Part shown: in pieces, positions 1-9,590 of the stretch
Numbering within the stretch: the stretch's first letter is position 1
How the letters are laid out: the number at the start of each line of letters is the position of its first letter
From: an uncultured Christensenella sp.
GTDB taxonomy: Bacteria; Bacillota; Clostridia; Christensenellales; Pumilibacteraceae
Length of the DNA: 64,000 nt
Assembly: GCA_910585955.1 (NCBI GenBank)
Contig: CAJUGC010000003.1
Location: 62,001-126,000 of the forward strand
Reading direction: 5' to 3'
The notes under the pieces: model-generated
What the model saw: the letters and a program-made list of their open reading frames with translations, nothing else
What the model was told of the DNA's origin: nothing
The model's database searches: none
Program-made: the position numbers and the translations under genes

Positions 1-2956
1 TTCCGTTGTGGATATTTATAACAATAGCCTCTCCGCCCTCGTCCGAAGCCGCGACGCTGTTGCTGTTGTCAGCCGTATACGTCCCGTTGTAAACGTCGAT
101 ATTGCCGCCGCGCGCTATGACAGCATGACCGCCGGAAAGATTCGGAAAAAACTGCCATGTAGTGCCCAGCTGATCATAAGAAGCATAACAAGCTTCATTT
201 AAGTGCACATGACCGGTGGTATGCACGCTTATATCGCTTTCGAATTCGTCCGCGGTTCGCGTTTCGTCTCCGAGAGTGATGGTTCCGCCCTGCACCTTTA
301 CGCCGCCGCCGACTGCCGACGTTATGTCCGCATATTTTATGTTTATATTCGCGGGGACGACCGTCTCGTCTTTGCCCGTCTCGCGATTGATACAAGCGAC
401 GGCAAAGCTCTTTATTTTCACTTTATCGTAATTCGTATAATTTCCTGTGGACGAATGTTGCGACCGTGTAACAAACATATCGAAATCGTTGTAAAGTCCG
501 CGGAAGTTCATCGTGAGCTTTCCTTCGCAGACGAGACTGCCGCCTACGACGCGTATACCGTTTTCATTCGCATACGTTTCACGATTTCCGTGCTCGTCAA
601 CCGAATCTCTTTGATACGGAAGAAATATCTCGTAATTGTGATTGCCTGCGGCAACGGCTTCTGCGGAAGTTGCCGAACAGCCGCTCGACGGACCTACGCC
701 CTTACGATTTATGTAGCAATTTATATTGTAATTCGTAGGCTCGCTTGTCGAAGAATTATTTTCAAAACGAATGTCGCCGCCCGAAAGACAGACCGCCGAC
801 GCATTGAACGCGTCTATTCCGCCGCCGTTTTTGAAAGTCAGCGTCCCGTCGTATACGGACACACCGAGCTCGCGGGAATTTATCTCGGAATTGTCGAGAG
901 TGACCTCGCCTCCCTTGTATTCGGACGAGTCGAGGTATACGCCGCAGGAAGCGGCGCGCATAGCTCCGTCTCTGTAGTTCTTTCCGAGATGTTCTCCCGA
1001 GACGCTCGCCCAAGCGTCCTCGTCGGGAAGATCTCCGCTTCCCTCGTAAGTAGGACTGCCCGTAAGATCCCCCAGCTCGACGTCGGTATTCACAAGCTCG
1101 ACATTTACGGCGCGTTTATTTCCGTCGCCGTCCACCGCCTCCGTTCTGTTTACGGCATATATGCCGTATGTATGGCTGTCGGAATCGAGAGTTACGCTTC
1201 CGTCCGTGATCTTTACTTTGCCACGCGTTCCGAAAATTCCGTACGAATATGCGCCGTGCATGGTAACGGCAAGATTTTTAGCATTGAAGCTGCTCGCCTT
1301 TAACTTACTTCTTCCGCGCGAAAGAATACCGAACGTAGATTGATAAATTCTATACGTTCCGTCACCGAGAGGAGTCCCCGATTCCGATTCGGGATAAGTC
1401 TGCACCTTTGTGTTACCGGAAGCGATCGCTTTTCTGTTGTTTATATCTTTGTTTACGACGACGTTTACCGACTTGGACTTTTCTCTGTCGTCCTTGCCCT
1501 CGAGCGTGAGCGTGCCGCCGTTCAGGAAAACAGCCGCGTCGCGATACTGACGGTCGGAGGGGAATTCGCCTCCTACGTCCGCGATACCGAATGGATCGTC
1601 GCCGTGCGAAAGCGTCGCGTTCTTCGTTATGTTCGCATCGTACAGTGTGACGTCGCCGCCGGAAAGCGAAATGACGCTTCCGTTGTAAGACGTAGCTGAA
1701 GCAAGCTTACGCACTTCGAGCGTACCTCCCGCGCCCAACGGATTCCCGTCTGCGTCCGTCTTTGTAATGCTGAATATGCAGGCGCTTTCTCCGTACTTCG
1801 CCGAATTTTCGCGCGTTTCGTCCGCCTTGAGCGCAGGAAGGGTATTCGGGTCTACAGTGGCGATCTCGCCCGTAGTCGATACGTTCATCACGCCGCCTTC
1901 CATATAGATGCACGAAGTTTGCCAAGTGCCGAAATACTGATAAAAGCTTCCCGCCATGCGAGAACGTCCGCTTCCCGCACCCGCCTCGACGTTTATGTTC
2001 AGCTCTCCCGAAAGCATTTGCACCGCCGCATAGTTAGGCGCTTCGCCGCTCGCGTTTTTCACTGAATAAGCTATATCGTTGTTGTAGCCGAAAATCATTA
2101 CGCGCTTACCGACGGTCGAATCGGTCGGATAACCGTTATCGTCTATAAAATAGACATAAGAAAAATCGGCTTCTCTCGTATCGAAAGACGCAAAGTTTTC
2201 TCCCGTTTCCCCTTCGGGCATAACATAGCAATAAGTGTCGCGATCTATATATGTTTCGTAAGAGACGTCGAAGTATATGTTGCCCATATACCGCATACCT
2301 TCGATTCCGTAATTCCTTACGGCGAGACGAGGCCGCACGACGGGCTTTGTCGTATCCACCGCGCCGTTCGACGCGAGATCGTACGTCTTGCCCGTATCTA
2401 TAAGATTCTTGATATTGTCGCCCGAATACTCGCTTTTTTCTTTTAATGTGCTGAAATACTCTTCGGGACGAGGTCCGCTTTCGAACAGTCCTCCGTATAC
2501 GTTCAGTTCGCCGCCCGACACGGACAGCACCGTTCCTATCGGATTATAAAGCCCTCCCCCCCCCGCGCTGTCCACTACCGTAAACGATTTGCCTTCGGGT
2601 ACGCTTAAAAGACTGTCTCGGTTGTTACGCTCTATCTCGTTACCGTTCAGATCGATGACCAAATCGTTTATGAGTTCGAGCGAATCTCCCGTCATGATTA
2701 TGGGACCGTCGAGATCTTTCTTGATCTGCACGCTTCCGTAACCGCTCTTGATAGCGTTTACAAGATCTTGCTGGGATTGGACCTGAAACGGCGATTGCGT
2801 TTCGTAATCCACCGTACCGCCGCCTATTTCCGTAACGTATTTCGCCTGCGTCATGACAACCGATAAAGACGCGATAAGAAGCGCCGCCGCAAGACACAGT
2901 GTCGCCAGCGCCGCGTAGAACTTCGCGTTTTTCTTATTGTCAGTCGCTCTTTTCAA
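1..2956 (-). CDS. Large exported beta-helix-like protein, 3' end cut by window edge
   Basis: The minus strand is open without a stop from a TTG start at 2956 to the left edge (over 980 codons), so the protein is truncated by the window. Start choice: TTG follows GGAAGAGAG by a short spacer, and the first in-frame ATG lies inside the hydrophobic segment. Residues about 15-35 are a hydrophobic export signal or anchor followed by AKYVTEIGGG. Beyond it come many short strands rich in Gly, Asn, Asp, Ser and Thr with recurring turns such as LSGGELNVYGG, LSGGDVTLYDA and LDLNGNEI. This resembles right-handed beta-helix surface proteins (family inference). It starts 17 bp after the 2973 gene and shares its signal style, so the two probably form an operon. 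No enzyme motif was recognised. Confidence 0.75.
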   Translation of the reverse strand, partial: MKRATDNKKNAKFYAALATLCLAAALLIASLSVVMTQAKYVTEIGGGTVDYETQSPFQVQSQQDLVNAIKSGYGSVQIKKDLDGPIIMTGDSLELINDLVIDLNGNEIERNNRDSLLSVPEGKSFTVVDSAGGGGLYNPIGTVLSVSGGELNVYGGLFESGPRPEEYFSTLKEKSEYSGDNIKNLIDTGKTYDLASNGAVDTTKPVVRPRLAVRNYGIEGMRYMGNIYFDVSYETYIDRDTYCYVMPEGETGENFASFDTREADFSYVYFIDDNGYPTDSTVGKRVMIFGYNNDIAYSVKNASGEAPNYAAVQMLSGELNINVEAGAGSGRSRMAGSFYQYFGTWQTSCIYMEGGVMNVSTTGEIATVDPNTLPALKADETRENSAKYGESACIFSITKTDADGNPLGAGGTLEVRKLASATSYNGSVISLSGGDVTLYDANITKNATLSHGDDPFGIADVGGEFPSDRQYRDAAVFLNGGTLTLEGKDDREKSKSVNVVVNKDINNRKAIASGNTKVQTYPESESGTPLGDGTYRIYQSTFGILSRGRSKLKASSFNAKNLAVTMHGAYSYGIFGTRGKVKITDGSVTLDSDSHTYGIYAVNRTEAVDGDGNKRAVNVELVNTDVELGDLTGSPTYEGSGDLPDEDAWASVSGEHLGKNYRDGAMRAASCGVYLDSSEYKGGEVTLDNSEINSRELGVSVYDGTLTFKNGGGIDAFNASAVCLSGGDIRFENNSSTSEPTNYNINCYINRKGVGPSSGCSATSAEAVAAGNHNYEIFLPYQRDSVDEHGNRETYANENGIRVVGGSLVCEGKLTMNFRGLYNDFDMFVTRSQHSSTGNYTNYDKVKIKSFAVACINRETGKDETVVPANINIKYADITSAVGGGVKVQGGTITLGDETRTADEFESDISVHTTGHVHLNEACYASYDQLGTTWQFFPNLSGGHAVIARGGNIDVYNGTYTADNSNSVAASDEGGEAIVINIHNG

Positions 2957-2972
2957 TATCTTTCTCTCTTCC

Positions 2973-4046
2973 TTATGCTACCTGCGTAAATACCGCGGCT
3001 ATGACGCACGGCGCTCCGAGTCCCATACAGGCGCTCGGGGTCACTCTTTCGTATGTCCCCGTAATCTTATATTCCTTTCCGTCGATGATTATTTTCTTAT
3101 CGGGTTCTACGGTTTCGCCGTTTTCGACGGGTTTCATTTCCGCCGCAACGAGATGTCGTTCGTCGCCCTCTCCTTCCCATTTGACGTGATAGCCGGACTC
3201 GACGGCGATTATAGGCTCCAACTCTCCGTAAACTGCCAAATCGAAATTCTTATTTTCTTCCGAAGCAATGTCGTCGCGCGCTTCCAACAGTACCGTGCGC
3301 AGCACGAATCTATGTACGTCGCCTTCCTTCAATATGTGCTCTTCCGCCTCTGCGGTGCGAGCAAGATTTACGGTTATGCAACGGTAGCCGAGAAGAGCCG
3401 CGCGCGCAAACGACACGGGGCATACAAGTTTTCCCGCAAGTCCGCCCTCCATATCCTGCGGATATGTAGTCACGAACGTCGTCCGAAGTTTCGCGTCTCT
3501 CGCACCTGCGTCCGTGACTTTCGTGCTGTCCACTTCGAGCTTCCCGCCATCGTTTATAAGCATATCGTATTCGTTCTCAAACTTCAAGCCGTCGCTCGTT
3601 TGAGTCGTCGCTTCGAGTTCCGCGCCGGACACTTTATACATATCGCTTGCCTTTACGACCGCGTCCCCGTCACCCAACTCGAGAAACTGAAACATCGCCT
3701 TGTCGGCAAAAGCATTGGGAACATAAAAGACGAAGCCGTATTCGTACTTAAGCCCGTACTTGCCGTGATTTTCGAGAGAAAACTCGGTCTCCGCCCAATT
3801 GTTCATTCTTACGGGAACGGTATTACCGGAGACGGATTGCATGAACGGAGCGTTCACAAACGTATTTTCTCCTCCGCCCGAGACGTTCACTTTGCAATCG
3901 ATAGTAGCCGTGCTCGCACCACCGCCGCTTCCGACATGAGAAACGTATCGAGCAAACGACATCGCCGAAAACGCGATAGCCGCAGCAAGCAAAACGCAAG
4001 ACAGACCGAAAAATATTTTCGCGCCGTACTTCTTCAAAAACGACAT
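2973..4046 (-). CDS. Anchored exported protein, unknown function
   Basis: 357 residues. The ATG at 4046 is preferred over an upstream GTG (4058) because GGAGGTG sits about 9 bases before this ATG and the GTG lies inside that site. Residues 10-35 form a strong hydrophobic segment ending in SFARYVSHVGSGGG, like the signal of the next gene and of SipW-dependent exported proteins. The rest is a soluble domain with a conserved-looking segment around CPVSFARAALLGYRC and no recognised catalytic motif. It lies immediately upstream of the large beta-helix-like gene in the same direction. A surface or pilin-like assembly role is possible but is only inference. Confidence 0.75.
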   Translation of the reverse strand: MSFLKKYGAKIFFGLSCVLLAAAIAFSAMSFARYVSHVGSGGGASTATIDCKVNVSGGGENTFVNAPFMQSVSGNTVPVRMNNWAETEFSLENHGKYGLKYEYGFVFYVPNAFADKAMFQFLELGDGDAVVKASDMYKVSGAELEATTQTSDGLKFENEYDMLINDGGKLEVDSTKVTDAGARDAKLRTTFVTTYPQDMEGGLAGKLVCPVSFARAALLGYRCITVNLARTAEAEEHILKEGDVHRFVLRTVLLEARDDIASEENKNFDLAVYGELEPIIAVESGYHVKWEGEGDERHLVAAEMKPVENGETVEPDKKIIIDGKEYKITGTYERVTPSACMGLGAPCVIAAVFTQVA

Positions 4047-4313
4047 ACGTCCGAACACCTCCCTGAAAAATGTATGTCGAAGGGGTCACAAAAGAATCGC
4101 AATGCACAAACTGCGAGGGGGGGGGACAAACAATGTCCCGCCAAATTCCCGATTGCGACCTCCGTTTCTCTTCTTTGATATTTTATATTATAACATTTTA
4201 CTCGACAAATTGCAACCATATCGAAGCGAAAAACGTCGAAATTTCCACTTTTTTCTTTTATTATCTCTGTTTTTAAAACTTCGAGCGCGCGTTTGTAAAC
4301 TTAAACTCACGCT

Positions 4314-5105
4314 CTACTTGCCGCCCATGAGCGATCCCGTCGCAGAGACCATTGCTCCGACTGGAACAAGACGCGAAACGAAGTTAAGCAACTTGTACTT
4401 AAACCCGACGATGTACATAGCCCCCTTTTTCTTCGTCGCGATCTTATATATTTTTTTGCAAGCGGCTTTGCAGTCCATGCGCCTGTCCTCTTTCTTGTCT
4501 ATGCCTTTCGTGGCTTTCTCTATACGGTCGCCGTAACGCTCGCTCGTAGCAAAGTTTTTTATGCGATGCTTGGTAAATCCCGTCTTTATCTCCCCCGGGC
4601 AAACGGCGACGACGGTAATACCGCTCGATCTGAGTTCCATGCGCAAGCCGAACGACAGCATATTCACAGCCGCTTTCGCCGCGCAGTACAGCGAGCGGAA
4701 CGGGAGAGAGAACAGCGCGCAGACGGACGAAATATTTACTATTTTCGCTCCGCGCTTCATGTATTTTACAGCCGCGCGCGAGACGTTGAACACTCCGTCC
4801 ACGTTGGTTTTCATGACGCGCTCGTAGTCGGCGTCTTCGGTCAGTTCCAAAGCGCCGCTTATGCCGACTCCCGCATTATTGATAAGGATATCTATCCTTC
4901 CGTACTCTTGCCCTATCGCGTCTATTGCCGCGCGCACGCGCTCGGCATCCGTCACGTCGCATTCGCGCCAACCCTCTCCGCAATTCGTGCGCGATAGCCC
5001 CAAAACATAGTCGCCGCAGGATTCGAACATAGACTTGAGTTCCTTTCCTATACCGGAAGACGCTCCCGTAATTACGACCACTCTTTTTTCCTTGCTCTTA
5101 GCCAT
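4314..5105 (-). CDS. Short-chain dehydrogenase/reductase
   Basis: 263 residues, a full-length classical SDR. Visible motifs: the Rossmann dinucleotide motif TGASSGIG near residue 13, NNAG near residue 92, the catalytic Ser in NISSVCALF, and YCAAK (YxxxK) near residue 150, followed by PGEIKTGF. The family catalyses NAD(P)-dependent oxidation or reduction of alcohols and carbonyls; substrate cannot be told from sequence. It stands alone on the minus strand, diverging from the SNF2 gene. The C-terminus (IVGFKYKLLNFVSRLVPVGAM) is amphipathic and resembles the membrane-leaning tail of fatty-acyl or sphingolipid-type SDRs, a weak hint of a lipid substrate. Confidence 0.9.
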   Translation of the reverse strand: MAKSKEKRVVVITGASSGIGKELKSMFESCGDYVLGLSRTNCGEGWRECDVTDAERVRAAIDAIGQEYGRIDILINNAGVGISGALELTEDADYERVMKTNVDGVFNVSRAAVKYMKRGAKIVNISSVCALFSLPFRSLYCAAKAAVNMLSFGLRMELRSSGITVVAVCPGEIKTGFTKHRIKNFATSERYGDRIEKATKGIDKKEDRRMDCKAACKKIYKIATKKKGAMYIVGFKYKLLNFVSRLVPVGAMVSATGSLMGGK

Positions 5106-5195
5106 TTTACTTGCCTCTTTGATATTATTCGGTCATATTTTAGCATAGCTTTGTCCTTTCCGTCAACTTTTAAAACAACTCCTTTTGCAAAAGAC

Positions 5196-5225
5196 TTTAC
5201 AAGCGCGGCGGCAAAATGATATAAT
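5196..5225 (+). promoter_or_regulatory. Sigma-A type promoter for SNF2 gene
   Basis: TTTACA at 5196-5201 and a consensus TATAAT at 5220-5225, with an 18-base spacer, about 80 bases upstream of the helicase start. No other gene lies between. Confidence 0.65.
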
Positions 5226-5305
5226 AGATATACTCTAAAATGGGTTTTTGGACAAATTGCGTAAAAACAGCAGAAAACCCGTTAAAAATCAAAGGAGTAA
5301 AAGCT

Positions 5306-8300
5306 ATGGCGCTGGATTTCGACACACTGTACAACGAGGCTTCTTCGGGCGCGTTCACGGGCGGCAAAAAGCGATATTACGACAACCGCGTCCGCAATCT
5401 GAACCTTTGCTATGACGGCGGCAAAGCGGTCATATCGGCCATAGTCAAAGGCGAAAAAACCGACCATGTTACGCGAATAATTTTCGACGAACAGGGCGGG
5501 CTTTACGATTATTCTTGCGACTGCGAGTTTGCCGCTTCGACAGACGGACCGTGCAAGCATATCGTCGCGACCGCACTCGCTTTCGAGGAAAAAAATCCCG
5601 CGGCCGCAAAGACGGCGGAAGTCGAAAAACGAAACGCAACTTCCCCCGTCGCCCTCAATTTGATATCCGATTATGCGAAAAAGAAGACTCTGCGCAGAGG
5701 TCGCGGCGGAGAAGCGCCCGTCAGGCTCATGCCCACCGTGTGCCTCGAGGACGGCAAAGTCTATCTCATGCTTCAGATAGGACGAGAGAAGATCTACCTC
5801 GTTCGCGACATCAGCGACTTTGCGTCCTGTATGCAATCCGGCGCGGTCAGGCGTTACGGCGTGGATCTTACGACGGCGCACAGTTACGACGCCTTCGATC
5901 CTTTGTCCGCAAACCTCGCCCGCTTCGTAGTGGGAAGCTATCGCGAGAAAACCGAACTCGGTCTTTCTTCCCCCGCCAAAAATCTTTTGCCTCTTCCCGG
6001 AGGAGACTTCGACGAATTTTTCGACCTCTATTCGGGACAGATGGCAGCTTACAACGACGGAAACATCAAAAACGGCTTGCGTCTGCTTTGTCCCGACGTA
6101 AACGCCGTCGGAGTAAAAATAAAGGCCGTTTCGAAAGACGGCGGCTACGAATTTTCGTCCGATCTCGGCGCTTTCAAGACGGTCGTGGGCAAAAATTACA
6201 CTTACATGATCACGGACACGCGCATTTTCCGCTTAGACGACGAATTCGACGAATACTGTCTGCCCGCGCTTAAATTTTTATCGTCGCATAAGACGCTGTT
6301 CATATCGCTCGCAGATATGCCGTTATTTTATAACAACGTCGTGGCGCAGCTTTCTCGCTTTATCGAGGTGGACGCCGAAGGCGGCGACCTTACGATTTTC
6401 GAAGCCGCGCCGCTTGTCGCCAAACTTCTCTTGAATCCGGGGCAAACGCCCGGCACGATAAGCGCCAACCTCGTCTGCACATACGACGACAACGAAGTCG
6501 ACATACTCGACGACAACGCGCCGTACGGTTCGGCGGTGCGCGACTTCGAAGCCGAAAAGATAATAAAAAATCTGCTGTTGAAATATTTTCCGTCCTTCCC
6601 GCGTCTCGAACTCGAAGACGAAAATTCCATTTACGTTTTCCTCGCAAGAGGCGTTGCGGAACTTGTCAGCTATCTCGACGTGTACCTTGCGGACGAACTC
6701 AAAAAGATCCGCGTAAAAAAGCCGCCGAGGATAAAAGTCGGAGTACGCCTTTCGAGCGATCTTTTGGGACTTGACGTCGAAGCCGAGGACTTCACAAACG
6801 ATCAACTCATGAGTATTCTGCGAGCTTACCGCGAAAAGCGCAGCTATATCCGCCTTTCGGACGGCTCGTTCGTCGATCTGAACGACGCTTCGCTCGGCGC
6901 AATGAGCGAAATTCTCGAAGTCGCGGATATCGACGGAGAGAAACTCACCCTTCCCAAATACTACGCTCCGTTTATAAACAACGAACTTAAAAGCGGCTTT
7001 TTCAATCTCGAACGCGACCGCTCGTTCAAAGCCATGATAAGCGAACTTTCCTCGCCCGAATCGATTGACATAGAGGTGCCCGTATCTCTTCGCGAGGTTT
7101 TGAGAAACTATCAAAAGACGGGTTTCCGTTGGCTCAAAACTCTCTGCAAGTACGGATTCGGCGGAATCCTCGCCGACGATATGGGACTGGGAAAATCGCT
7201 GCAGGTCATAGCTCTTCTCCTTTCGTCGGAATGTAAAAAGACTTCCATAATAGTCTGCCCCACGACGCTCATACTGAATTGGGTGAGCGAACTCAATAAA
7301 TTCGCTCCCGCAATGAAAGTGCTTGCCGTAATGGGCGCTTATGAGGAAAGAAGATCTCTTCTTTCGGGCGTAAAGGATTTCGACGTAGTGATCACGTCGT
7401 ACGAGCTTATCCGACGCGACGACGAACTTTACAAAGACATAAATTTCGAATACGCAATCGTGGACGAAGCGCAGTTCATCAAAAACCCTGAAACAAAAAA
7501 CGCGCGCGCCGTAAAGACGCTTAAGTCCGACTACCGTTTCGCTTTGACGGGCACGCCGATAGAAAATTCGCTTGCCGAACTTTGGAGTATTTTCGATTTC
7601 ATAATGCCGCATTACCTCGGCTCTTACCCGCGTTTTCGCGACTCGTTCGAAAGCGAGATCTTGAAAGGCAACGACAGCGCCTACAACCGCTTGCGCAAGC
7701 TTGTATCTCCATTCATCATGCGAAGATTAAAATCCGCCGTACTTTCGGAACTTCCGCCCAAAATGGAGAGCAGCGTCGTAAGCAGTCTCGAGGACGAACA
7801 AAAGAAACTGTACGACGCAAACCTTATGCTGGTCAAACAGAGCGTCGCCGGCGAAACGCTCAACAAAGTAGTGGTTTTGAGTATGCTGACGAAACTGCGC
7901 CAGCTTTGCTGTCACCCCGCCCTCGTCTATCCCGATTATAACGGAAATTCCGCCAAACTCGACACCTGCCTCGAACTCCTGTCTTCGGCAACCGAAGGCG
8001 GGCACAAGGTGCTTGTCTTTTCGCAGTTTACGTCTATGCTCGACGTAATAAGAAACAAGCTCGTCGAACTCGGTATTTCTCACTACATCTTGAAGGGAGA
8101 CACGCCGAAGACCGAGCGTATGCGCCTCGTCAATCGTTTCAACGGCGACGACACGCAGGTCTTTCTTATTTCTCTGAAAGCAGGAGGAACGGGTCTGAAC
8201 CTCACGGGCGCCGACGTAGTCATTCACTACGACCCGTGGTGGAACGAATCGGTCATGAATCAGGCGACCGACAGAGCGTATCGCATTGGTCAGAACCGTT

Positions 8301-8446
8301 CGGTCCAGGTATACAAGCTCATCATGAAGAACACGCTCGAAGAAAAAATAATGAAACTTCAGGAAAAGAAGAGCGCGCTCTCGTCGCTGATGGTGGGCGG
8401 CGAAAACGCTTGGACTATGAAGGACATAATGGAGCTTCTCGCCTGA
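5306..8446 (+). CDS. SWIM zinc-finger SNF2-family helicase
   Basis: 1046 residues from the ATG at 5306, chosen because AAAGGAG lies 8 bases upstream; an upstream in-frame ATG at 5240 lacks a site. Residues 71-85 form a SWIM zinc finger (CxC, nine residues, CxH). The C-terminal half is a Swi2/Snf2 ATPase: Walker A DDMGLGKS near residue 625, DEAQ box near 719, LTGTPIENS near 745, then helicase domain 2 with GGTGLNLTGAD and QATDRAYRIGQ near 965-1000. Bacterial members of this type (HepA/RapA-like) are double-stranded DNA translocases. It has its own promoter. The gene has host-like composition, so it is taken as chromosomal rather than part of the mobile islands. Confidence 0.93.
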   Translation: MALDFDTLYNEASSGAFTGGKKRYYDNRVRNLNLCYDGGKAVISAIVKGEKTDHVTRIIFDEQGGLYDYSCDCEFAASTDGPCKHIVATALAFEEKNPAAAKTAEVEKRNATSPVALNLISDYAKKKTLRRGRGGEAPVRLMPTVCLEDGKVYLMLQIGREKIYLVRDISDFASCMQSGAVRRYGVDLTTAHSYDAFDPLSANLARFVVGSYREKTELGLSSPAKNLLPLPGGDFDEFFDLYSGQMAAYNDGNIKNGLRLLCPDVNAVGVKIKAVSKDGGYEFSSDLGAFKTVVGKNYTYMITDTRIFRLDDEFDEYCLPALKFLSSHKTLFISLADMPLFYNNVVAQLSRFIEVDAEGGDLTIFEAAPLVAKLLLNPGQTPGTISANLVCTYDDNEVDILDDNAPYGSAVRDFEAEKIIKNLLLKYFPSFPRLELEDENSIYVFLARGVAELVSYLDVYLADELKKIRVKKPPRIKVGVRLSSDLLGLDVEAEDFTNDQLMSILRAYREKRSYIRLSDGSFVDLNDASLGAMSEILEVADIDGEKLTLPKYYAPFINNELKSGFFNLERDRSFKAMISELSSPESIDIEVPVSLREVLRNYQKTGFRWLKTLCKYGFGGILADDMGLGKSLQVIALLLSSECKKTSIIVCPTTLILNWVSELNKFAPAMKVLAVMGAYEERRSLLSGVKDFDVVITSYELIRRDDELYKDINFEYAIVDEAQFIKNPETKNARAVKTLKSDYRFALTGTPIENSLAELWSIFDFIMPHYLGSYPRFRDSFESEILKGNDSAYNRLRKLVSPFIMRRLKSAVLSELPPKMESSVVSSLEDEQKKLYDANLMLVKQSVAGETLNKVVVLSMLTKLRQLCCHPALVYPDYNGNSAKLDTCLELLSSATEGGHKVLVFSQFTSMLDVIRNKLVELGISHYILKGDTPKTERMRLVNRFNGDDTQVFLISLKAGGTGLNLTGADVVIHYDPWWNESVMNQATDRAYRIGQNRSVQVYKLIMKNTLEEKIMKLQEKKSALSSLMVGGENAWTMKDIMELLA

Positions 8447-8630
8447 GCGAAAACGACCCGCGCTTTTTTATAGCCGAGCCGTTTCCGATTTACAAAGGAA
8501 GAATTTAAAGATGTCGCAATTTTTCTCTTATGGCTTTACCTCCTTGACCTATTTGCCTTGATTATACTCGGCGAATGTGACAGGGACATGACAAACGAAT
8601 AAATTATAAGTGTTTTTTTACGGAGACATT

Positions 8631-9536
8631 ATGGAAGAAAACAAAATAACCGATACTTTTGCCCTCGATATGCTGATAAAACTGTCTGCCGCTGAAATAA
8701 AGCGCAGCGCGCTCGAACAGCACAACCGAGACGCCGCGTTAAATGCTCTTCGCAGATTTGCTCTCGTATTTCTCCCCGAAGACGAAATCACGCTTAAACC
8801 GCAGGGAGACGGATGCGAGCTGACCGCATACGAAGCTGCGTACATTATCGTAAAATCAACGACTGATTCCGAGCTTAAAGCTCTGTGGTATATATTCTAT
8901 CCTTACCTTGTTGCCGCTTCGCCTCATCTCGACGACGAACTGTACGAAAAGACCCGAGACGAACTCACCCGAACAGACGTGCTCGAAGCCGTGCTCGCAT
9001 CGCGTTATCGCTCGCTCGTGAACGATTGCCGAGAGGACCTCGAAGCGGCGGGGCTTGCGGGAATGTATGTCGAATGGTATGAGCCGTATTCGAAGTTCCG
9101 AGAAGAGATCCTCGACAGCGGAGACACTCGGGAAATGGAAATGTTCAAAAAACTATTGGCTGGAGGCGACTTTCCGGCAGTCGCGGACGGTACGGAAAAA
9201 CTGCTCGACAGAGACCCTTACAACTGCGATATAGCTCTTTTGAACATAGCCGCTCGCGTTTCCATACTCGGACGAGATCCGGTAAGCCGCGAAAACGAAC
9301 TCAAAGAGGTCGTGACTCTCATCGACGAATTTCTCGCGCAAAATCTCGACGAGCGCAAACAGGCGTACTTGCATTACTATCGCGGACTTTGCCTTTTGGG
9401 ACTGACTGCCGGCGGGTCGGTAGAGCTTGACGACGCCAAGGCGGAATTCGACGTATGTATCGAAATCACTCCCGATTTCGAGCTTGCGAAGTTCATGTTG
9501 AATGCCATAGAAGCAAAACTCGAAAATCTTAACTGA
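8631..9536 (+). CDS. TPR-like protein of unknown function
   Basis: 301 residues from the ATG at 8631, preceded by CGGAG; an upstream start at 8610 has no ribosome site. Almost entirely predicted alpha-helical and acidic. The C-terminal 120 residues look like tetratricopeptide repeats (CDIALLNIAARVSILGRD, KQAYLHYYRGLCLLGL, AKAEFDVCIEITPDFELAKFML). No catalytic motif, signal or membrane segment. It precedes the ABC exporter genes by about 55 bases and could be co-transcribed with them; a scaffold role is inference. Confidence 0.75.
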   Translation: MEENKITDTFALDMLIKLSAAEIKRSALEQHNRDAALNALRRFALVFLPEDEITLKPQGDGCELTAYEAAYIIVKSTTDSELKALWYIFYPYLVAASPHLDDELYEKTRDELTRTDVLEAVLASRYRSLVNDCREDLEAAGLAGMYVEWYEPYSKFREEILDSGDTREMEMFKKLLAGGDFPAVADGTEKLLDRDPYNCDIALLNIAARVSILGRDPVSRENELKEVVTLIDEFLAQNLDERKQAYLHYYRGLCLLGLTAGGSVELDDAKAEFDVCIEITPDFELAKFMLNAIEAKLENLN

Positions 9537-9590
9537 ATACAGAAAAAGAAAAACACAATGTCTCAAACCGATTCATAATCTATATTGCCG

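Noticed and set aside
203..1303. Plus-strand open frame of 366 codons
   Set aside because: It has no ribosome site and unusual composition (Arg, Ser, Tyr-rich); the minus strand here is continuously open and encodes a coherent beta-helix-like protein.
6323..7612. Minus-strand open frame of 429 codons
   Set aside because: Shadow of the SNF2 gene, whose motifs are complete on the plus strand.
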